Below, in pieces: positions 19,880-28,832 of a DNA stretch of 64,000 nt. This DNA comes from Bordetella genomosp. 13 (GTDB lineage Bacteria; Pseudomonadota; Gammaproteobacteria; Burkholderiales; Burkholderiaceae_B). The translations under genes were made by a program, and so were the position numbers. Every line of letters begins with the position of its first letter. Positions within the stretch are counted from its first letter, which is position 1. Below the pieces are notes generated by a model, which saw nothing but the letters and a program-made list of their open reading frames with translations, was not told the DNA's origin and did no database searches. The DNA lies in assembly GCF_007679965.1 (NCBI RefSeq), contig NZ_VEHL01000008.1, forward strand, positions 1-64,000, read 5' to 3'.

Positions 19880-19927
19880 AAAGGCGCCCCAGGACCATCT
19901 CTCCGGTCCGGGGCGCCTTTGTGTTTT
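19880..19927 (+). terminator. Intrinsic terminator in the nir leader, upstream of nirB
   Basis: AAAGGCGCCCC pairs with GGGGCGCCTTT, then (after a bulged A) GGACC pairs with GGTCC; the loop is ATCTCTCC and the tail is TGTTTT. A terminator between promoter and first gene implies antitermination. An upstream GGACCGG (19872-19878) can pair with CCGGTCC (19903-19909) and would break the terminator stem. Confidence 0.85.
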
Positions 19928-19953
19928 CCGGGATGCACGCCACGGAAGACGCC

Positions 19954-22515
19954 ATGAAAGACATGACATCCGCATCGCCCCTGCAAACCCTGATCGTGAT
20001 CGGCAACGGCATGGTCGGCCATCACTGCGTCGAGCAACTGGTGGCGCAAGGGGCGCTGGCGCGCTATCGCATCGAGGTGTACGGCGAAGAGCCGCAGCGC
20101 GCCTACGACCGCGTGCACCTGTCCGAGTACCTGTCCGGCCGCGACGCCGAGTCGATGGCGCTGGGCGACGGCACGCTGTACCAGACGCCCGGCGTCACGC
20201 TGCACCTGAACATGCGTGTGCAGGAAATCGACCGCGTGCGCCATGAAGTGGTCACCGCCACCGGCCGGCATGCCTACGACAAGCTGGTGCTGGCCACGGG
20301 CTCGTTTCCCTTCGTGCCGCCCATCGCGGGCGTGGAGGAGACCGAGGCGCGGCTGGTGTATCGCACGCTGGACGACCTGGACGCGATCCGCGCGGCGGCC
20401 GCGGGTGCGCGCCGCGGCGTGGTGGTGGGCGGCGGCCTGCTGGGCCTGGAAGCCGCCAATGCCCTGCGCGCCCTGGGCCTGGAGGCCCACGTGGTCGAGT
20501 TCGCGCCGCGCCTGATGCCGGTGCAGCTGGACGAGATGGGCGGGCAGGCGCTGAAGACGCGCATCGAGGCCCTGGGCGTGCAGGTGCACGTGTCGCGCGC
20601 CACCGAGACCATCAAGCCGGGCATGCGGCACCGCTATCGCCTGAATTTCGCGGGCGGCGAGGCGCTGGAGACGGACCTGGTCGTGTTCTCGGCCGGCATC
20701 CGGCCGCGCGACGGCCTGGCGCGCACCGCCGGGCTGGCGGTGGGCGAGCGCGGCGGCATCGTCATCGACGAAGCCTGCCGCACCAGCGACGACGACATCT
20801 ACGCCATCGGCGAATGCGCGCTGTGGAACGGCATGGTGTACGGCCTGGTGGCGCCCGGCTACCAGATGGCGCGCACGGTGGCCGCGATACTGTCCGGACA
20901 GCCGGCGCAAGCCTTCGCGGGCGCGGACATGTCGACCAAGCTGAAGCTGCTGGGCGTGGACGTGGGCTCGATCGGCGACGCGCACGGCGCCACGCCGGGC
21001 GCGCGCAGCTACCGCTACATGGACGAGGTGAACGCCGGCTATCGCCGCCTGGTGGTGTCCGCGGACGGCAAGCGCGTGCTGGGCGCGGTGCTGGTGGGCG
21101 ACAACAGCTACTACGACACGCTGCTGCAGTACGTGCAGAACGGCATCGCGCCGCCCGCCGATCCCGCCGCGCTGATCCTGCCGCGCGGCGCGGACACGCC
21201 CGTGCTCGGCCCGGCCGCGCTGCCGGCCACGGCCACGATCTGCTCGTGCCACAACGTCAGCAAGGCCGCCGTCTGCGCCGCCATCGACGAGGGCTGTACG
21301 GACCTGGCGGGCGTGAAGTCCTGCACCCGGGCGGGCACTGGCTGCGGCGGCTGCTCGGCGCTGCTCAAGCAGGTCTTCGAGCACGAACTGGCCGCGCGCG
21401 GCGTGACGGTGGACAAGAGCCTGTGCGAGCACTTCGCCTACACGCGGCAGGAGCTCTATCACTTCGTGCGCGTCGAAGGCATCGAGACCTTCGAACAGCT
21501 GCTGGCGGCCCATGGCCGCGGCCACTTGGGCTGCGACCTGTGCAAGCCCGCGGTGGCGTCCATCCTGGCATCCTGCTGGAACCGGCCGATCCAGGACCCG
21601 CTGCTGGTGCCGCTGCAGGACACCAATGACACCTTCATGGCCAACATGCAGAAGAACGGCACGTATTCGGTGGTGCCGCGGATTCCCGGCGGCGAGGTCA
21701 CGCCCGAGGGGCTGATCGCCATTGGCGAGGTCGCCAGGAAATACCAGCTGTACACCAAGATCACCGGGGGCCAGCGCATCGACCTGTTCGGCGCGCAGCT
21801 GCACGAGCTGCCCGAGATCTGGAGCGAGCTGATCGCGGCGGGCTTCGAGACGGGCCATGCCTACGGCAAGTCGACCCGCACGGTGAAGTCCTGCGTGGGC
21901 AGCACGTGGTGCCGCTACGGCGTGCAGGACAGCGTGGCCATGGCCCTGCGCATCGAGCACCGCTACAAGGGCCTGCGCGCGCCGCACAAGCTGAAGTTCG
22001 CGGTGTCAGGCTGCACCCGCGAGTGCGCCGAGGCGCAGAGCAAGGACATCGGCGTGATCGCCACCGAGCGCGGCTGGAACCTTTATGTGTGCGGCAACGG
22101 CGGCATGCGGCCGCGCCACGCGGAATTGTTCGCCACCGACCTGGACGACGAGACGCTGATCCGCCTGATCGACCGGGTGCTGATGCTCTACATCCGCACG
22201 GCCGACAAGCTGCAGCGCACCTCGGTGTGGCGCGAATCGCTGGACGGCGGCCTGGACTACCTGAAGGACGTCGTGCTGCACGACAGCCTGGGCCTGGCCG
22301 AGGAGCTGGAGGCGCAGATGCAGCTGGTGGTGGACCGCTATGAATGCGAGTGGGCCAATGCCATCAACGACCCGGAGAAACTCAAGCGCTTCCGCACCTT
22401 CGTCAACGACCGACGCCCCGATCCCGACGTGCAGTTCGTGCCGGAGCGCGGCCAGCGCCGTCCCGCCACGGCCGCCGAGGCGCGCCGCATTCCCATCGCC
22501 GTGGAGCAACTGTGA
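19954..22515 (+). CDS. nirB: NADH-dependent nitrite reductase, large subunit
   Basis: An 853-residue cytoplasmic siroheme nitrite reductase (nitrite to ammonia), close to E. coli NirB in length. The FAD motif VIGNGMVGHHC is at the N-terminus and the NAD motif VVGGGLLGLEAA is mid-domain. A Bfd-type [2Fe-2S] region begins with CSCHNV near residue 430 and ends with TGCGGC. The siroheme/[4Fe-4S] cysteines are near residues 647, 653, 687 and 691 (SCVGSTWC, GCTRECAE). I prefer ATG 19954 because GGAAG stands five bases upstream; ATG 19933 has no ribosome site. It is the first gene after the leader terminator and overlaps nirD by one base. Confidence 0.95.
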   Translation: MKDMTSASPLQTLIVIGNGMVGHHCVEQLVAQGALARYRIEVYGEEPQRAYDRVHLSEYLSGRDAESMALGDGTLYQTPGVTLHLNMRVQEIDRVRHEVVTATGRHAYDKLVLATGSFPFVPPIAGVEETEARLVYRTLDDLDAIRAAAAGARRGVVVGGGLLGLEAANALRALGLEAHVVEFAPRLMPVQLDEMGGQALKTRIEALGVQVHVSRATETIKPGMRHRYRLNFAGGEALETDLVVFSAGIRPRDGLARTAGLAVGERGGIVIDEACRTSDDDIYAIGECALWNGMVYGLVAPGYQMARTVAAILSGQPAQAFAGADMSTKLKLLGVDVGSIGDAHGATPGARSYRYMDEVNAGYRRLVVSADGKRVLGAVLVGDNSYYDTLLQYVQNGIAPPADPAALILPRGADTPVLGPAALPATATICSCHNVSKAAVCAAIDEGCTDLAGVKSCTRAGTGCGGCSALLKQVFEHELAARGVTVDKSLCEHFAYTRQELYHFVRVEGIETFEQLLAAHGRGHLGCDLCKPAVASILASCWNRPIQDPLLVPLQDTNDTFMANMQKNGTYSVVPRIPGGEVTPEGLIAIGEVARKYQLYTKITGGQRIDLFGAQLHELPEIWSELIAAGFETGHAYGKSTRTVKSCVGSTWCRYGVQDSVAMALRIEHRYKGLRAPHKLKFAVSGCTRECAEAQSKDIGVIATERGWNLYVCGNGGMRPRHAELFATDLDDETLIRLIDRVLMLYIRTADKLQRTSVWRESLDGGLDYLKDVVLHDSLGLAEELEAQMQLVVDRYECEWANAINDPEKLKRFRTFVNDRRPDPDVQFVPERGQRRPATAAEARRIPIAVEQL

Positions 22516-22874
22516 TGACCGCAACGCTGCAGAGTCCTTCCGAACCGGCACAGTGGCGCGCCGTGTGCCGCCGCGCCGACCTGGTCGCCAATTCCGGGGT
22601 TGTCGCGTGGGTGGACGGCGCGCAGGTGGCGCTGTTCTACCTGCCGCAGCAGGACGACGCCGTCTACGCCGTCGACCACCGCGATCCGAAGACGGGCGTC
22701 AATGTCATCGGCCGCGGCATCGTGGGTCACCTGGGCGGCGCGCTGGTGGTGGCCTCGCCCCTCTACAAGCAGCATTTCCGGCTGCAGGACGGCGGCTGCG
22801 TCGAGTTCCCCGAGCAACGGCTGCGCGTCTGGCCCGCCCGCATCGCGGGCGACGCCGTCGAGATCGCCGCCTGA
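22515..22874 (+). CDS. nirD: Nitrite reductase small subunit
   Basis: A 119-residue Rieske-like fold protein that associates with NirB. The start ATG shares its A with the nirB TGA. The sequence shows the NirD pattern (VALFYLP, VYAVDHRDP, GIVGHLGGALVVASPLYKQHF) and lacks the paired Cys/His ligands of true Rieske proteins, which is normal for assimilatory NirD. Size and position make the call secure. Confidence 0.93.
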   Translation: MTATLQSPSEPAQWRAVCRRADLVANSGVVAWVDGAQVALFYLPQQDDAVYAVDHRDPKTGVNVIGRGIVGHLGGALVVASPLYKQHFRLQDGGCVEFPEQRLRVWPARIAGDAVEIAA

Positions 22875-22907
22875 TTCCCATCATCTTCGAAGCGTAGAGG
22901 TATCCGC

Positions 22908-23720
22908 ATGTCCTACATCCTTCCCACCGAGTTCGTCACCAAGATGGTGGACGCCGGCGAATCCAAGCTGCACATGGCCACCCGCGACGCCCTGCTGCGC
23001 GCCTACATGGCGGGCGCCATCCTGGCGCTGGCCGCGGTGTTCGCGGTCACCGTCACCGTGCAGACCGGCTCGCCCATCCTGGGCGCGGCGCTGTTTCCCG
23101 TCGGCTTCTGCATGCTGTATCTGATGGGCTTCGATCTGTTGACCGGCGTGTTCGTGCTGACGCCGCTGGCGCTGTTCGAAAAGCGGCCCGGCATCACGCC
23201 GGGGGTGATCCTGCGCCACTGGGGCGTGGTGTTCCTGGGCAATTTCCTGGGCGCGCTGACGGTGGCGCTGATGATGGCCGTGGTCTTCACCTACGGTTTC
23301 GCGGCGCCGGTGAACAAGGTGGGCGAGGTCATCTCGCACATCGGCGAGAACCGCACGCTGGGCTACAAGGAATACGGCGCGGCCGGCATGCTGACCATCT
23401 TCATCCGCGGCGTGCTGTGCAACTGGATGGTGTCGCTGGGCGTGGTGGGCGCCATGATCTCGACCTCGGTCAGCGGCAAGGTCATCGCCATGTGGATGCC
23501 CATCATGCTGTTCTTCGCCATGGGCTTCGAGCACTCGGTGGTCAACATGTTCCTGTTCCCGTCGGCGCTGATCATGGGCGGCAATTTCTCGATCATGGAC
23601 TACCTGATCTGGAACGAGCTGCCCGTGGTGCTGGGCAATATGGTGGGCGGCATCTCGCTGACCGGCCTGACGCTGTACGCCACCCACATGAAGACCGCGC
23701 CCAAGCGCAGCTTCGGCTGA
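22908..23720 (+). CDS. nirC: Formate/nitrite transporter family channel
   Basis: A 270-residue FNT-family inner-membrane protein with about six hydrophobic spans. It carries nitrite (possibly also formate) into the cell for NirBD. Recognisable segments include FCMLYLMGFDLLTGVF early and GFEHSVVNMF late, around the pore. A ribosome site AGAGG precedes the ATG. It lies 33 bp after nirD and 12 bp before the siroheme gene, so it is in the same transcript. Confidence 0.92.
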   Translation: MSYILPTEFVTKMVDAGESKLHMATRDALLRAYMAGAILALAAVFAVTVTVQTGSPILGAALFPVGFCMLYLMGFDLLTGVFVLTPLALFEKRPGITPGVILRHWGVVFLGNFLGALTVALMMAVVFTYGFAAPVNKVGEVISHIGENRTLGYKEYGAAGMLTIFIRGVLCNWMVSLGVVGAMISTSVSGKVIAMWMPIMLFFAMGFEHSVVNMFLFPSALIMGGNFSIMDYLIWNELPVVLGNMVGGISLTGLTLYATHMKTAPKRSFG

Positions 23721-23732
23721 CCGGAGTACGAC

Positions 23733-24500
23733 ATGGACACATCCGTATGGCTGATCGGCGCGGGTCCGGGCGATCCCGAATTGCTGACGCTGCGCGCGGT
23801 GAAGGCCTTGCAGCGCGCCCAGGTCGTGCTGGTGGACGACCTGGTGAATCCCGACGTGCTCGCGTTCTGTCCGGATGCGCGCGTCATCCGCGTGGGCAAG
23901 CGTGGCGGCTGCCGATCCACGCCGCAGGACTTCATCCAGCGCCTGATGCTGCGCTATGCCCGGCAGGGCCTGCGCGTGGCGCGGCTGAAGGGCGGTGATC
24001 CCTGTATCTTCGGCCGCGGCGGCGAAGAGGCGGAATGGCTGAGCCGCCACGGCGTGGCCTGCGAGGTGATCAACGGCATCACCGCCGGCCTGGCCGCGGC
24101 CACGGCCAGCGGCATCCCGCTGACCCTGCGCGGCGCGGCGCGCGGCGTCACGCTGGTCACGGCGCATACCGAGGACGGCAGCGAGCCCGCCTGGCACGCG
24201 CTGGCGCAGGGCGGCACCACGCTGGTGGTATACATGGGGGTGGCGCGGGTGGGTTCGGTGGCCGAGGCCCTGCTGGCCGGCGGGCTGCGGGGCGATACCC
24301 CGGTGGCCATGATCGAGCGCGCCTCGCTGCCCGACCAGCGCGAATGCCGCTCGACGCTGGCCGCGATGGCGGAAGACGCCCAGGCCTTCGGCCTGCAAAG
24401 CCCCGCCATCCTGGTGATCGGCGAGGTGGCGGCTTGCCGCATGTACGGCCTCGCAGGTCAGGACATCGACATCACGGAGACGGCGCGCAGGCAGGCATGA
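23733..24500 (+). CDS. cobA: Uroporphyrinogen-III C-methyltransferase
   Basis: A 255-residue SAM-dependent methyltransferase that makes precorrin-2, the precursor of siroheme, the cofactor of NirB. Motifs are LIGAGPGDPEL at the N-terminus and LKGGDPCIFGRGGEE mid-protein. It corresponds to the C-terminal half of CysG. The dehydrogenase/ferrochelatase half is not in the window, so a separate enzyme must finish siroheme. The gene is 12 bp after nirC and supplies the operon's cofactor. Confidence 0.93.
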   Translation: MDTSVWLIGAGPGDPELLTLRAVKALQRAQVVLVDDLVNPDVLAFCPDARVIRVGKRGGCRSTPQDFIQRLMLRYARQGLRVARLKGGDPCIFGRGGEEAEWLSRHGVACEVINGITAGLAAATASGIPLTLRGAARGVTLVTAHTEDGSEPAWHALAQGGTTLVVYMGVARVGSVAEALLAGGLRGDTPVAMIERASLPDQRECRSTLAAMAEDAQAFGLQSPAILVIGEVAACRMYGLAGQDIDITETARRQA

Positions 24501-24516
24501 ATAAAAAGGTATCGAC

Positions 24517-25782
24517 ATGAGCAGAGGCACCATGCGGCCGGCATTGCGGTTCCTGCTGGCGGCGCGGCAGTCCGAGCTGCACGGACTGGAGCAGCTGGCG
24601 CACACCTGCCAGTTCGTGTCGCTGGTGGGCGAGCTGGTGCATGCCCTGCAGAAAGAGCGCGGCTATTCCAACCTGACGCTGTGCCTGGACCGCGAGGACC
24701 TGCTGCCGGCGCTGGATGCCTACACGCGCGGCGCCGAGTCCAGCGAGGCGCGCGTGCGCGGCTTCCTGGACAGCGTGCTGGCGCGCGGCAGCGAGCAGCC
24801 CGGCCGCGCCCGCCTGTACAGCTGCATCGCCCATGCGCTGTACCGCCTGGACGAACTGCCCGACCTGCGCTGGCGCGTGCGCCATCGCAGGCTGGACGCC
24901 CAAGAGGCCAGCGCGGCGTTCACGCGCCTGGTCTCCAGCCTGCTGGCGGTGGTCTTCGAGGCGGCCGACGCCTCCCTGGACGCCGGCATCACGCGCATGC
25001 TGGTGGCGTTGCTGAACTTCATGCAGGGCAAGGAGCTGAGCGGGCAGGAGCGCGCCTATGGCGTGATGGGCTACACGGCGGGCTACTTCACCGACGCCCA
25101 GAAGGCGCAGATGGCCGAGTTCGCCGCGGGGCAGCAGCGCTGCTTCGAGGTGTTCGGCGAATGCGCGCCCGACGACGTGCTGCCCGACTGGCGGCAGGTG
25201 CAGCCGCATACCGAGCGCGTGCAGCAGCTGCGTGCCATGGCGCGCCAGACGCATGCCGGCCAGGCGCTGGATCCGGGCCTGGCCGAGCTGTGGTTCGAGC
25301 TTTGCACCGCCCGCATCGACGCCATGGCCCCGGTCGAGCAGGGGCTGGCGGACACGCTGGCGCGCCAGTGCTCGCAGCGCATCGAGGCGGCGCGCGCCGA
25401 ACGCGACAATCATCGGGTGCTGCTGGACCAGTTCGCGCAGCACGTGGGCGGCCAGGCGCCGGCCATGCTGTACAACGTGCAGCGCCGGGTGCTGGACGTG
25501 CCGCCCGAGGACGGCGTGGGCGGCGGCATCGAGAGGTCCATGCTGGACATGCTGCAGGATCAGGCGGCCCGCATGCGCCAGGCCGACCAGGCATTGGCGC
25601 AGGCCCGCGGCGCGCTGGACGAGCGCAAGCGCATCGAACGCGCCAAGTGGCTGCTGGTGCAGCAGCACGGCCTGTCCGAGCCCGCCGCGCTCGAGCGCCT
25701 GCAGCGGGCCGCGATGGAGAGCGGAAGGCCGCTGGCCGCGGTGGCGCAGCAGCTGCTGGACCAGGCGGCCGGACGGCGCTGA
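24517..25782 (+). CDS. nasR: Nitrate-sensing ANTAR transcription antiterminator (NasR type)
   Basis: A 421-residue protein with an N-terminal NIT domain (helical nitrate/nitrite sensor; the typical LQKERGYSN at about residues 46-54). A C-terminal ANTAR RNA-binding domain (about 360-415, RKRIERAKWLLVQQHGLSE, then AMESGRPLAAVAQQLL) follows. In Klebsiella, NasR binds leader RNA when nitrate is present and prevents termination ahead of the nitrate/nitrite genes. The terminator at 19880 is the obvious target. The gene is last in the same operon (16 bp after cobA), so it would amplify its own expression once nitrate appears. Confidence 0.9.
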   Translation: MSRGTMRPALRFLLAARQSELHGLEQLAHTCQFVSLVGELVHALQKERGYSNLTLCLDREDLLPALDAYTRGAESSEARVRGFLDSVLARGSEQPGRARLYSCIAHALYRLDELPDLRWRVRHRRLDAQEASAAFTRLVSSLLAVVFEAADASLDAGITRMLVALLNFMQGKELSGQERAYGVMGYTAGYFTDAQKAQMAEFAAGQQRCFEVFGECAPDDVLPDWRQVQPHTERVQQLRAMARQTHAGQALDPGLAELWFELCTARIDAMAPVEQGLADTLARQCSQRIEAARAERDNHRVLLDQFAQHVGGQAPAMLYNVQRRVLDVPPEDGVGGGIERSMLDMLQDQAARMRQADQALAQARGALDERKRIERAKWLLVQQHGLSEPAALERLQRAAMESGRPLAAVAQQLLDQAAGRR

Positions 25783-25814
25783 CCGCCCCGGGTCCTGCGC
25801 GCCGCGCCCGCGCA

Positions 25815-25843
25815 AAGCAAAACCGCCGGCTTGCGGCCGGCGG
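25815..25843 (-). terminator. Intrinsic terminator after gabD
   Basis: On the minus strand the stem CCGCCGGC / GCCGGCGG (8 bp, 5-base loop) is followed by TTTTGCTTT. It sits 33 bp past the gabD stop, in the gap where gabD converges with nasR. Confidence 0.75.
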
Positions 25844-25875
25844 CATGTCCCGCGATCTTCAGGAAGGAAGCGGCA

Positions 25876-27348
25876 TCAGCCCTTCGCACCCAGATCCAGG
25901 CACAGGTACTTGGCCTCGATGTATTCCTCGATGCCGTACTTCGAGCCTTCCCGGCCCAGGCCCGACTGCTTCACGCCGCCGAACGGACCCACTTCGTTCG
26001 AGATGATGCCGGTGTTGATGCCGACAATGCCGTATTCCAGCGCCTCGGACACGCGCCACACGCGCGCATAGTCGCGGGTGTAGAAATACGCGGCCAGGCC
26101 GAAGATGGTGTCGTTGGCCATCTTCAGCACTTCGTCTTCCGCCTTGAAGCGGAACAGCGGCGCCACCGGACCGAAGGTCTCCTCGGTGGCGACCTTCATC
26201 TGCTGCGTCACGTCGCGCAGGATGGTGGGTTCGAAAAACGTGCCGCCCAGCTTGTGCGGCTTGCCGCCGGCGATGACTGTGGCGCCCTTGGACGTGGCGT
26301 CCTCGATGTGTTCCTGCACCTTCTCGACCGCGGCCTTGTCGATCAGCGGGCCCTGCGTCACGCCTTCCTCGAAGCCGTCGCCCACCTTCATGGCATTGAC
26401 CTTGGCGACCAGGCGCTTGGCCAGCTCGTCGTACACGCCGTCCTGCACGTAGATACGATTGGCGCACACGCAGGTCTGGCCGGCGTTGCGGTACTTCGAG
26501 GCCAGGATGCCGTCCACGGCCGCGTCCAGGTCGGCGTCGTCGAACACGATGAAGGGCGCGTTGCCGCCCAATTCCAGCGACAGCTTCTTGATGGTGGGGG
26601 CGCATTGCTCCATCAGCGTGCGGCCCACTTCGGTCGAGCCCGTGAAGCTCAGCTTGCGCACCACGTCGCTCTCGCACAGCGCCGCGCCGATCTCGCGCGA
26701 GCTGCCGGTGATGACGTGGAACACGCCCTTGGGCACGCCGGCTTCCTCGGCCAGCACGGCCAGGGCCAGCGCGGTCAGCGGGGTCTGCTGCGCGGGCTTG
26801 ACGATCATGGTGCAGCCGGCGGCCAGCGCCGGGCCGCACTTGCGGGTGATCATCGCGGCCGGGAAATTCCACGGCGTGATGGCGGCGGTGACGCCAATGG
26901 GCTGCTTCAGCACCAGCAGGCGCTGGCCGGCCTTGGGGCTTTGCAGCACGTCGCCGTCGATGCGCTTGGCTTCTTCGCCGAACCATTCGAGGAACGAGGC
27001 CGCGTAGGCGATCTCGCCGGCGGCCTCGGTCACGGGCTTGCCCTGCTCGGCCGTCATGATGGCGGCCAGGTCCTGCTGGTTGGCCATCATCAGCTGCGAC
27101 CACTTCAGCATCACGGCGGCGCGCTCCTTGCCGGTCTTGGCGGCCCAGGCGGGCAGGGCGGCGGCGGCGCTGGCGATGGCCTGTTCGGTCTCCTTGCGGC
27201 CCAGCTTGGGCACGGACACGATGGTCTTGCCGGTGGACGGATTGTCCACGGCGATGCTGGCGCCGTTGGCCGGCACCCACTTGCCGTCGACGTAGCACGC
27301 GTCGCGCAGCAGGTCCGGACGCTTCAGGGTGAGGGAAGACTGAGCCAT
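25876..27348 (-). CDS. gabD: Succinate-semialdehyde dehydrogenase (NADP+)
   Basis: A 490-residue aldehyde dehydrogenase that oxidises succinate semialdehyde to succinate, the second step of 4-aminobutyrate use. Catalytic residues are visible: Asn161 (ITPWNFPAAM), Glu259 (LSLELGGNAP) and the nucleophile Cys293 (NAGQTCVCANR). The protein matches GabD in length and in the C-terminal GPFGGVKQSGLGREG. The ATG at 27348 has AAGGAG five bases upstream; the long open frame further upstream is not coding. It follows gabT by 89 bp. Glutarate-semialdehyde dehydrogenase activity is a possible alternative. Confidence 0.94.
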   Translation of the reverse strand: MAQSSLTLKRPDLLRDACYVDGKWVPANGASIAVDNPSTGKTIVSVPKLGRKETEQAIASAAAALPAWAAKTGKERAAVMLKWSQLMMANQQDLAAIMTAEQGKPVTEAAGEIAYAASFLEWFGEEAKRIDGDVLQSPKAGQRLLVLKQPIGVTAAITPWNFPAAMITRKCGPALAAGCTMIVKPAQQTPLTALALAVLAEEAGVPKGVFHVITGSSREIGAALCESDVVRKLSFTGSTEVGRTLMEQCAPTIKKLSLELGGNAPFIVFDDADLDAAVDGILASKYRNAGQTCVCANRIYVQDGVYDELAKRLVAKVNAMKVGDGFEEGVTQGPLIDKAAVEKVQEHIEDATSKGATVIAGGKPHKLGGTFFEPTILRDVTQQMKVATEETFGPVAPLFRFKAEDEVLKMANDTIFGLAAYFYTRDYARVWRVSEALEYGIVGINTGIISNEVGPFGGVKQSGLGREGSKYGIEEYIEAKYLCLDLGAKG

Positions 27349-27437
27349 GAAAACTCCTTCTGAATCGGGGGCGGGCGGCGCGACCGGGCGCACCGCCGTC
27401 GGAAGGGCCGGCGCAGCAAGCGCCATGCCCGTTTGTT

Positions 27438-28697
27438 TCAGCCTTGCAGCGCGGCGGACAGGATGTCCAGGGCGCGCGCGAACTGGGCGTCCGGAATGGT
27501 CAAAGGGTACAGGAAGCGCAGCACGTTGCCATACACCCCGCAGCTCAGCAGGATGAGGCCCTGCTTCAGGGCGGCCTGCTGCACGCGCTGGACGGCCTGG
27601 GCGTCCGGCTTGCCGGTGGCCGGATCGACCAGTTCCACCGCTACCATCGAACCCAGCCCGCGCACGTCGGCGATGCCGGGCACGCTGGCGCGCAGGCCAT
27701 TCAGGCGGGCCATCAGCTGCTCGCCCAGCTGGGCCGAGCGCGCGCACAGCTGTTCTTCCTCGATCACGTCCAGCACGGCCAGCGCGGCCGCCACGGACAG
27801 CGCGTTGCCGGCGTACGTGCCGCCCAGGCCGCCGGGGGCGGGGGCGTCCATCACCTCGGCGCGGCCGACCACGCCCGAGATGGGCATGCCGCCGCCCAGG
27901 CTCTTGGCAATGGTCATCAGGTCGGGCTTGACGTCGTGGTGCTGCATGGCGAACAGCTTGCCGGTGCGGGCGAAGCCGGTCTGCACTTCGTCGGCGATCA
28001 GCAGGATGCCGTGCTCGTCGCACACGCGGCGCAGTTCGCGCATCAGTTCGGGCGGCGCCACGTTGAAGCCGCCCTCGCCCTGCACGGGTTCGAGGATGAT
28101 CGCGGCCACGCGCTTGGGATCGATGTCCGTCTTGAACAGCATCTCCAGGGCCTTGATGGACTCGGCCACGGTGACGTCGGCGCCGGGGAAGGGCGCGTGG
28201 AAGATCTCGGCCGGCATGGGGCCGAACGACAGCTTGTAGGGCGCGACCTTGCCGGTCAGCGCCATGCCCAGCAGCGTGCGGCCGTGGAAGGCGCCGCCGA
28301 AGGCGATCACGCCCGAGCGGCCGGTGTACGAGCGCGCGATCTTCACGGCGTTCTCGACGGCTTCGGCGCCGGTGGTGAAGAACGCGGTCTTGGCCGGGCC
28401 GTCGATCGGGGCCAGCGCGTTGATGCGCTCGGCCAGCGCCACGTAGCCTTCGTACGGCACGATCTGGTAGGCGGTGTGCGTGAACTGCTGCAGCTGCGCG
28501 GCCACGGCGGCCTGCACCTTGGGATGCAGGTGGCCCGTGTTCAGCACGGCGATGCCGCCCGCGAAGTCGATGTATTCACGGCCTTCGGCGTCCCACAGCG
28601 TGGCGTTCTCGGCGCGCACGGCATAGAAGTCGCACATCACGCCCACGCCGCGCGGGGTAGCCTGGGCACGGCGGGTATTCAGTTCCTGGTTCTTCAT
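27438..28697 (-). CDS. gabT: 4-aminobutyrate aminotransferase
   Basis: A 419-residue class-III PLP aminotransferase. The cofactor lysine is Lys265 (MTIAKSLGGGMP); EPVQGEGGF, ADEVQTGFARTG and FHGRTLLGMALTG are the other signature segments. It transfers the amino group of 4-aminobutyrate (or 5-aminovalerate) to 2-oxoglutarate and gives the semialdehyde that GabD oxidises. The start at 28697 lacks a strong ribosome site. It is the first gene of the minus-strand gab unit, 135 bp from the divergent MocR regulator that probably controls it. Confidence 0.93.
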   Translation of the reverse strand: MKNQELNTRRAQATPRGVGVMCDFYAVRAENATLWDAEGREYIDFAGGIAVLNTGHLHPKVQAAVAAQLQQFTHTAYQIVPYEGYVALAERINALAPIDGPAKTAFFTTGAEAVENAVKIARSYTGRSGVIAFGGAFHGRTLLGMALTGKVAPYKLSFGPMPAEIFHAPFPGADVTVAESIKALEMLFKTDIDPKRVAAIILEPVQGEGGFNVAPPELMRELRRVCDEHGILLIADEVQTGFARTGKLFAMQHHDVKPDLMTIAKSLGGGMPISGVVGRAEVMDAPAPGGLGGTYAGNALSVAAALAVLDVIEEEQLCARSAQLGEQLMARLNGLRASVPGIADVRGLGSMVAVELVDPATGKPDAQAVQRVQQAALKQGLILLSCGVYGNVLRFLYPLTIPDAQFARALDILSAALQG

Positions 28698-28832
28698 GGT
28701 CTATCTCGAGGGGTATGCGCGCCGTCGCGCGGCGGTGGGCGGGCGCATGCAGCCACGCCCGGGGATGGACCGTATTTAATGCTAAGATGGCCCCATCCAG
28801 CGGAACCACTTTCGCATATCAGGTAGAACCAA
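28698..28832. promoter_or_regulatory. Divergent gabT / mocR-type regulator promoter region
   Basis: Contains two direct GAACCA copies (28803-28808 and 28826-28831), 23 bp start to start. Directly repeated half sites about two helical turns apart are how MocR/GabR proteins bind. The second copy lies immediately before the regulator start, which would allow autorepression. Confidence 0.45.

Larger units (their letters stand above)
19588..19953. other. Regulatory region and leader of the nir operon
   Basis: 366 bp without a confident gene. In order it contains an AT-rich tract (19588-19630), an NtrC-like half-conserved 17-mer TGCACCGGTGTTGTGCG (19692-19708), a further GGTGCA half site (19731-19736), and a 7-bp inverted repeat GGTGCCG / CGGCACC (19738-19759). 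A sigma-54 promoter, a first leader hairpin (19838-19855) and an intrinsic terminator before nirB follow. Confidence 0.65.
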
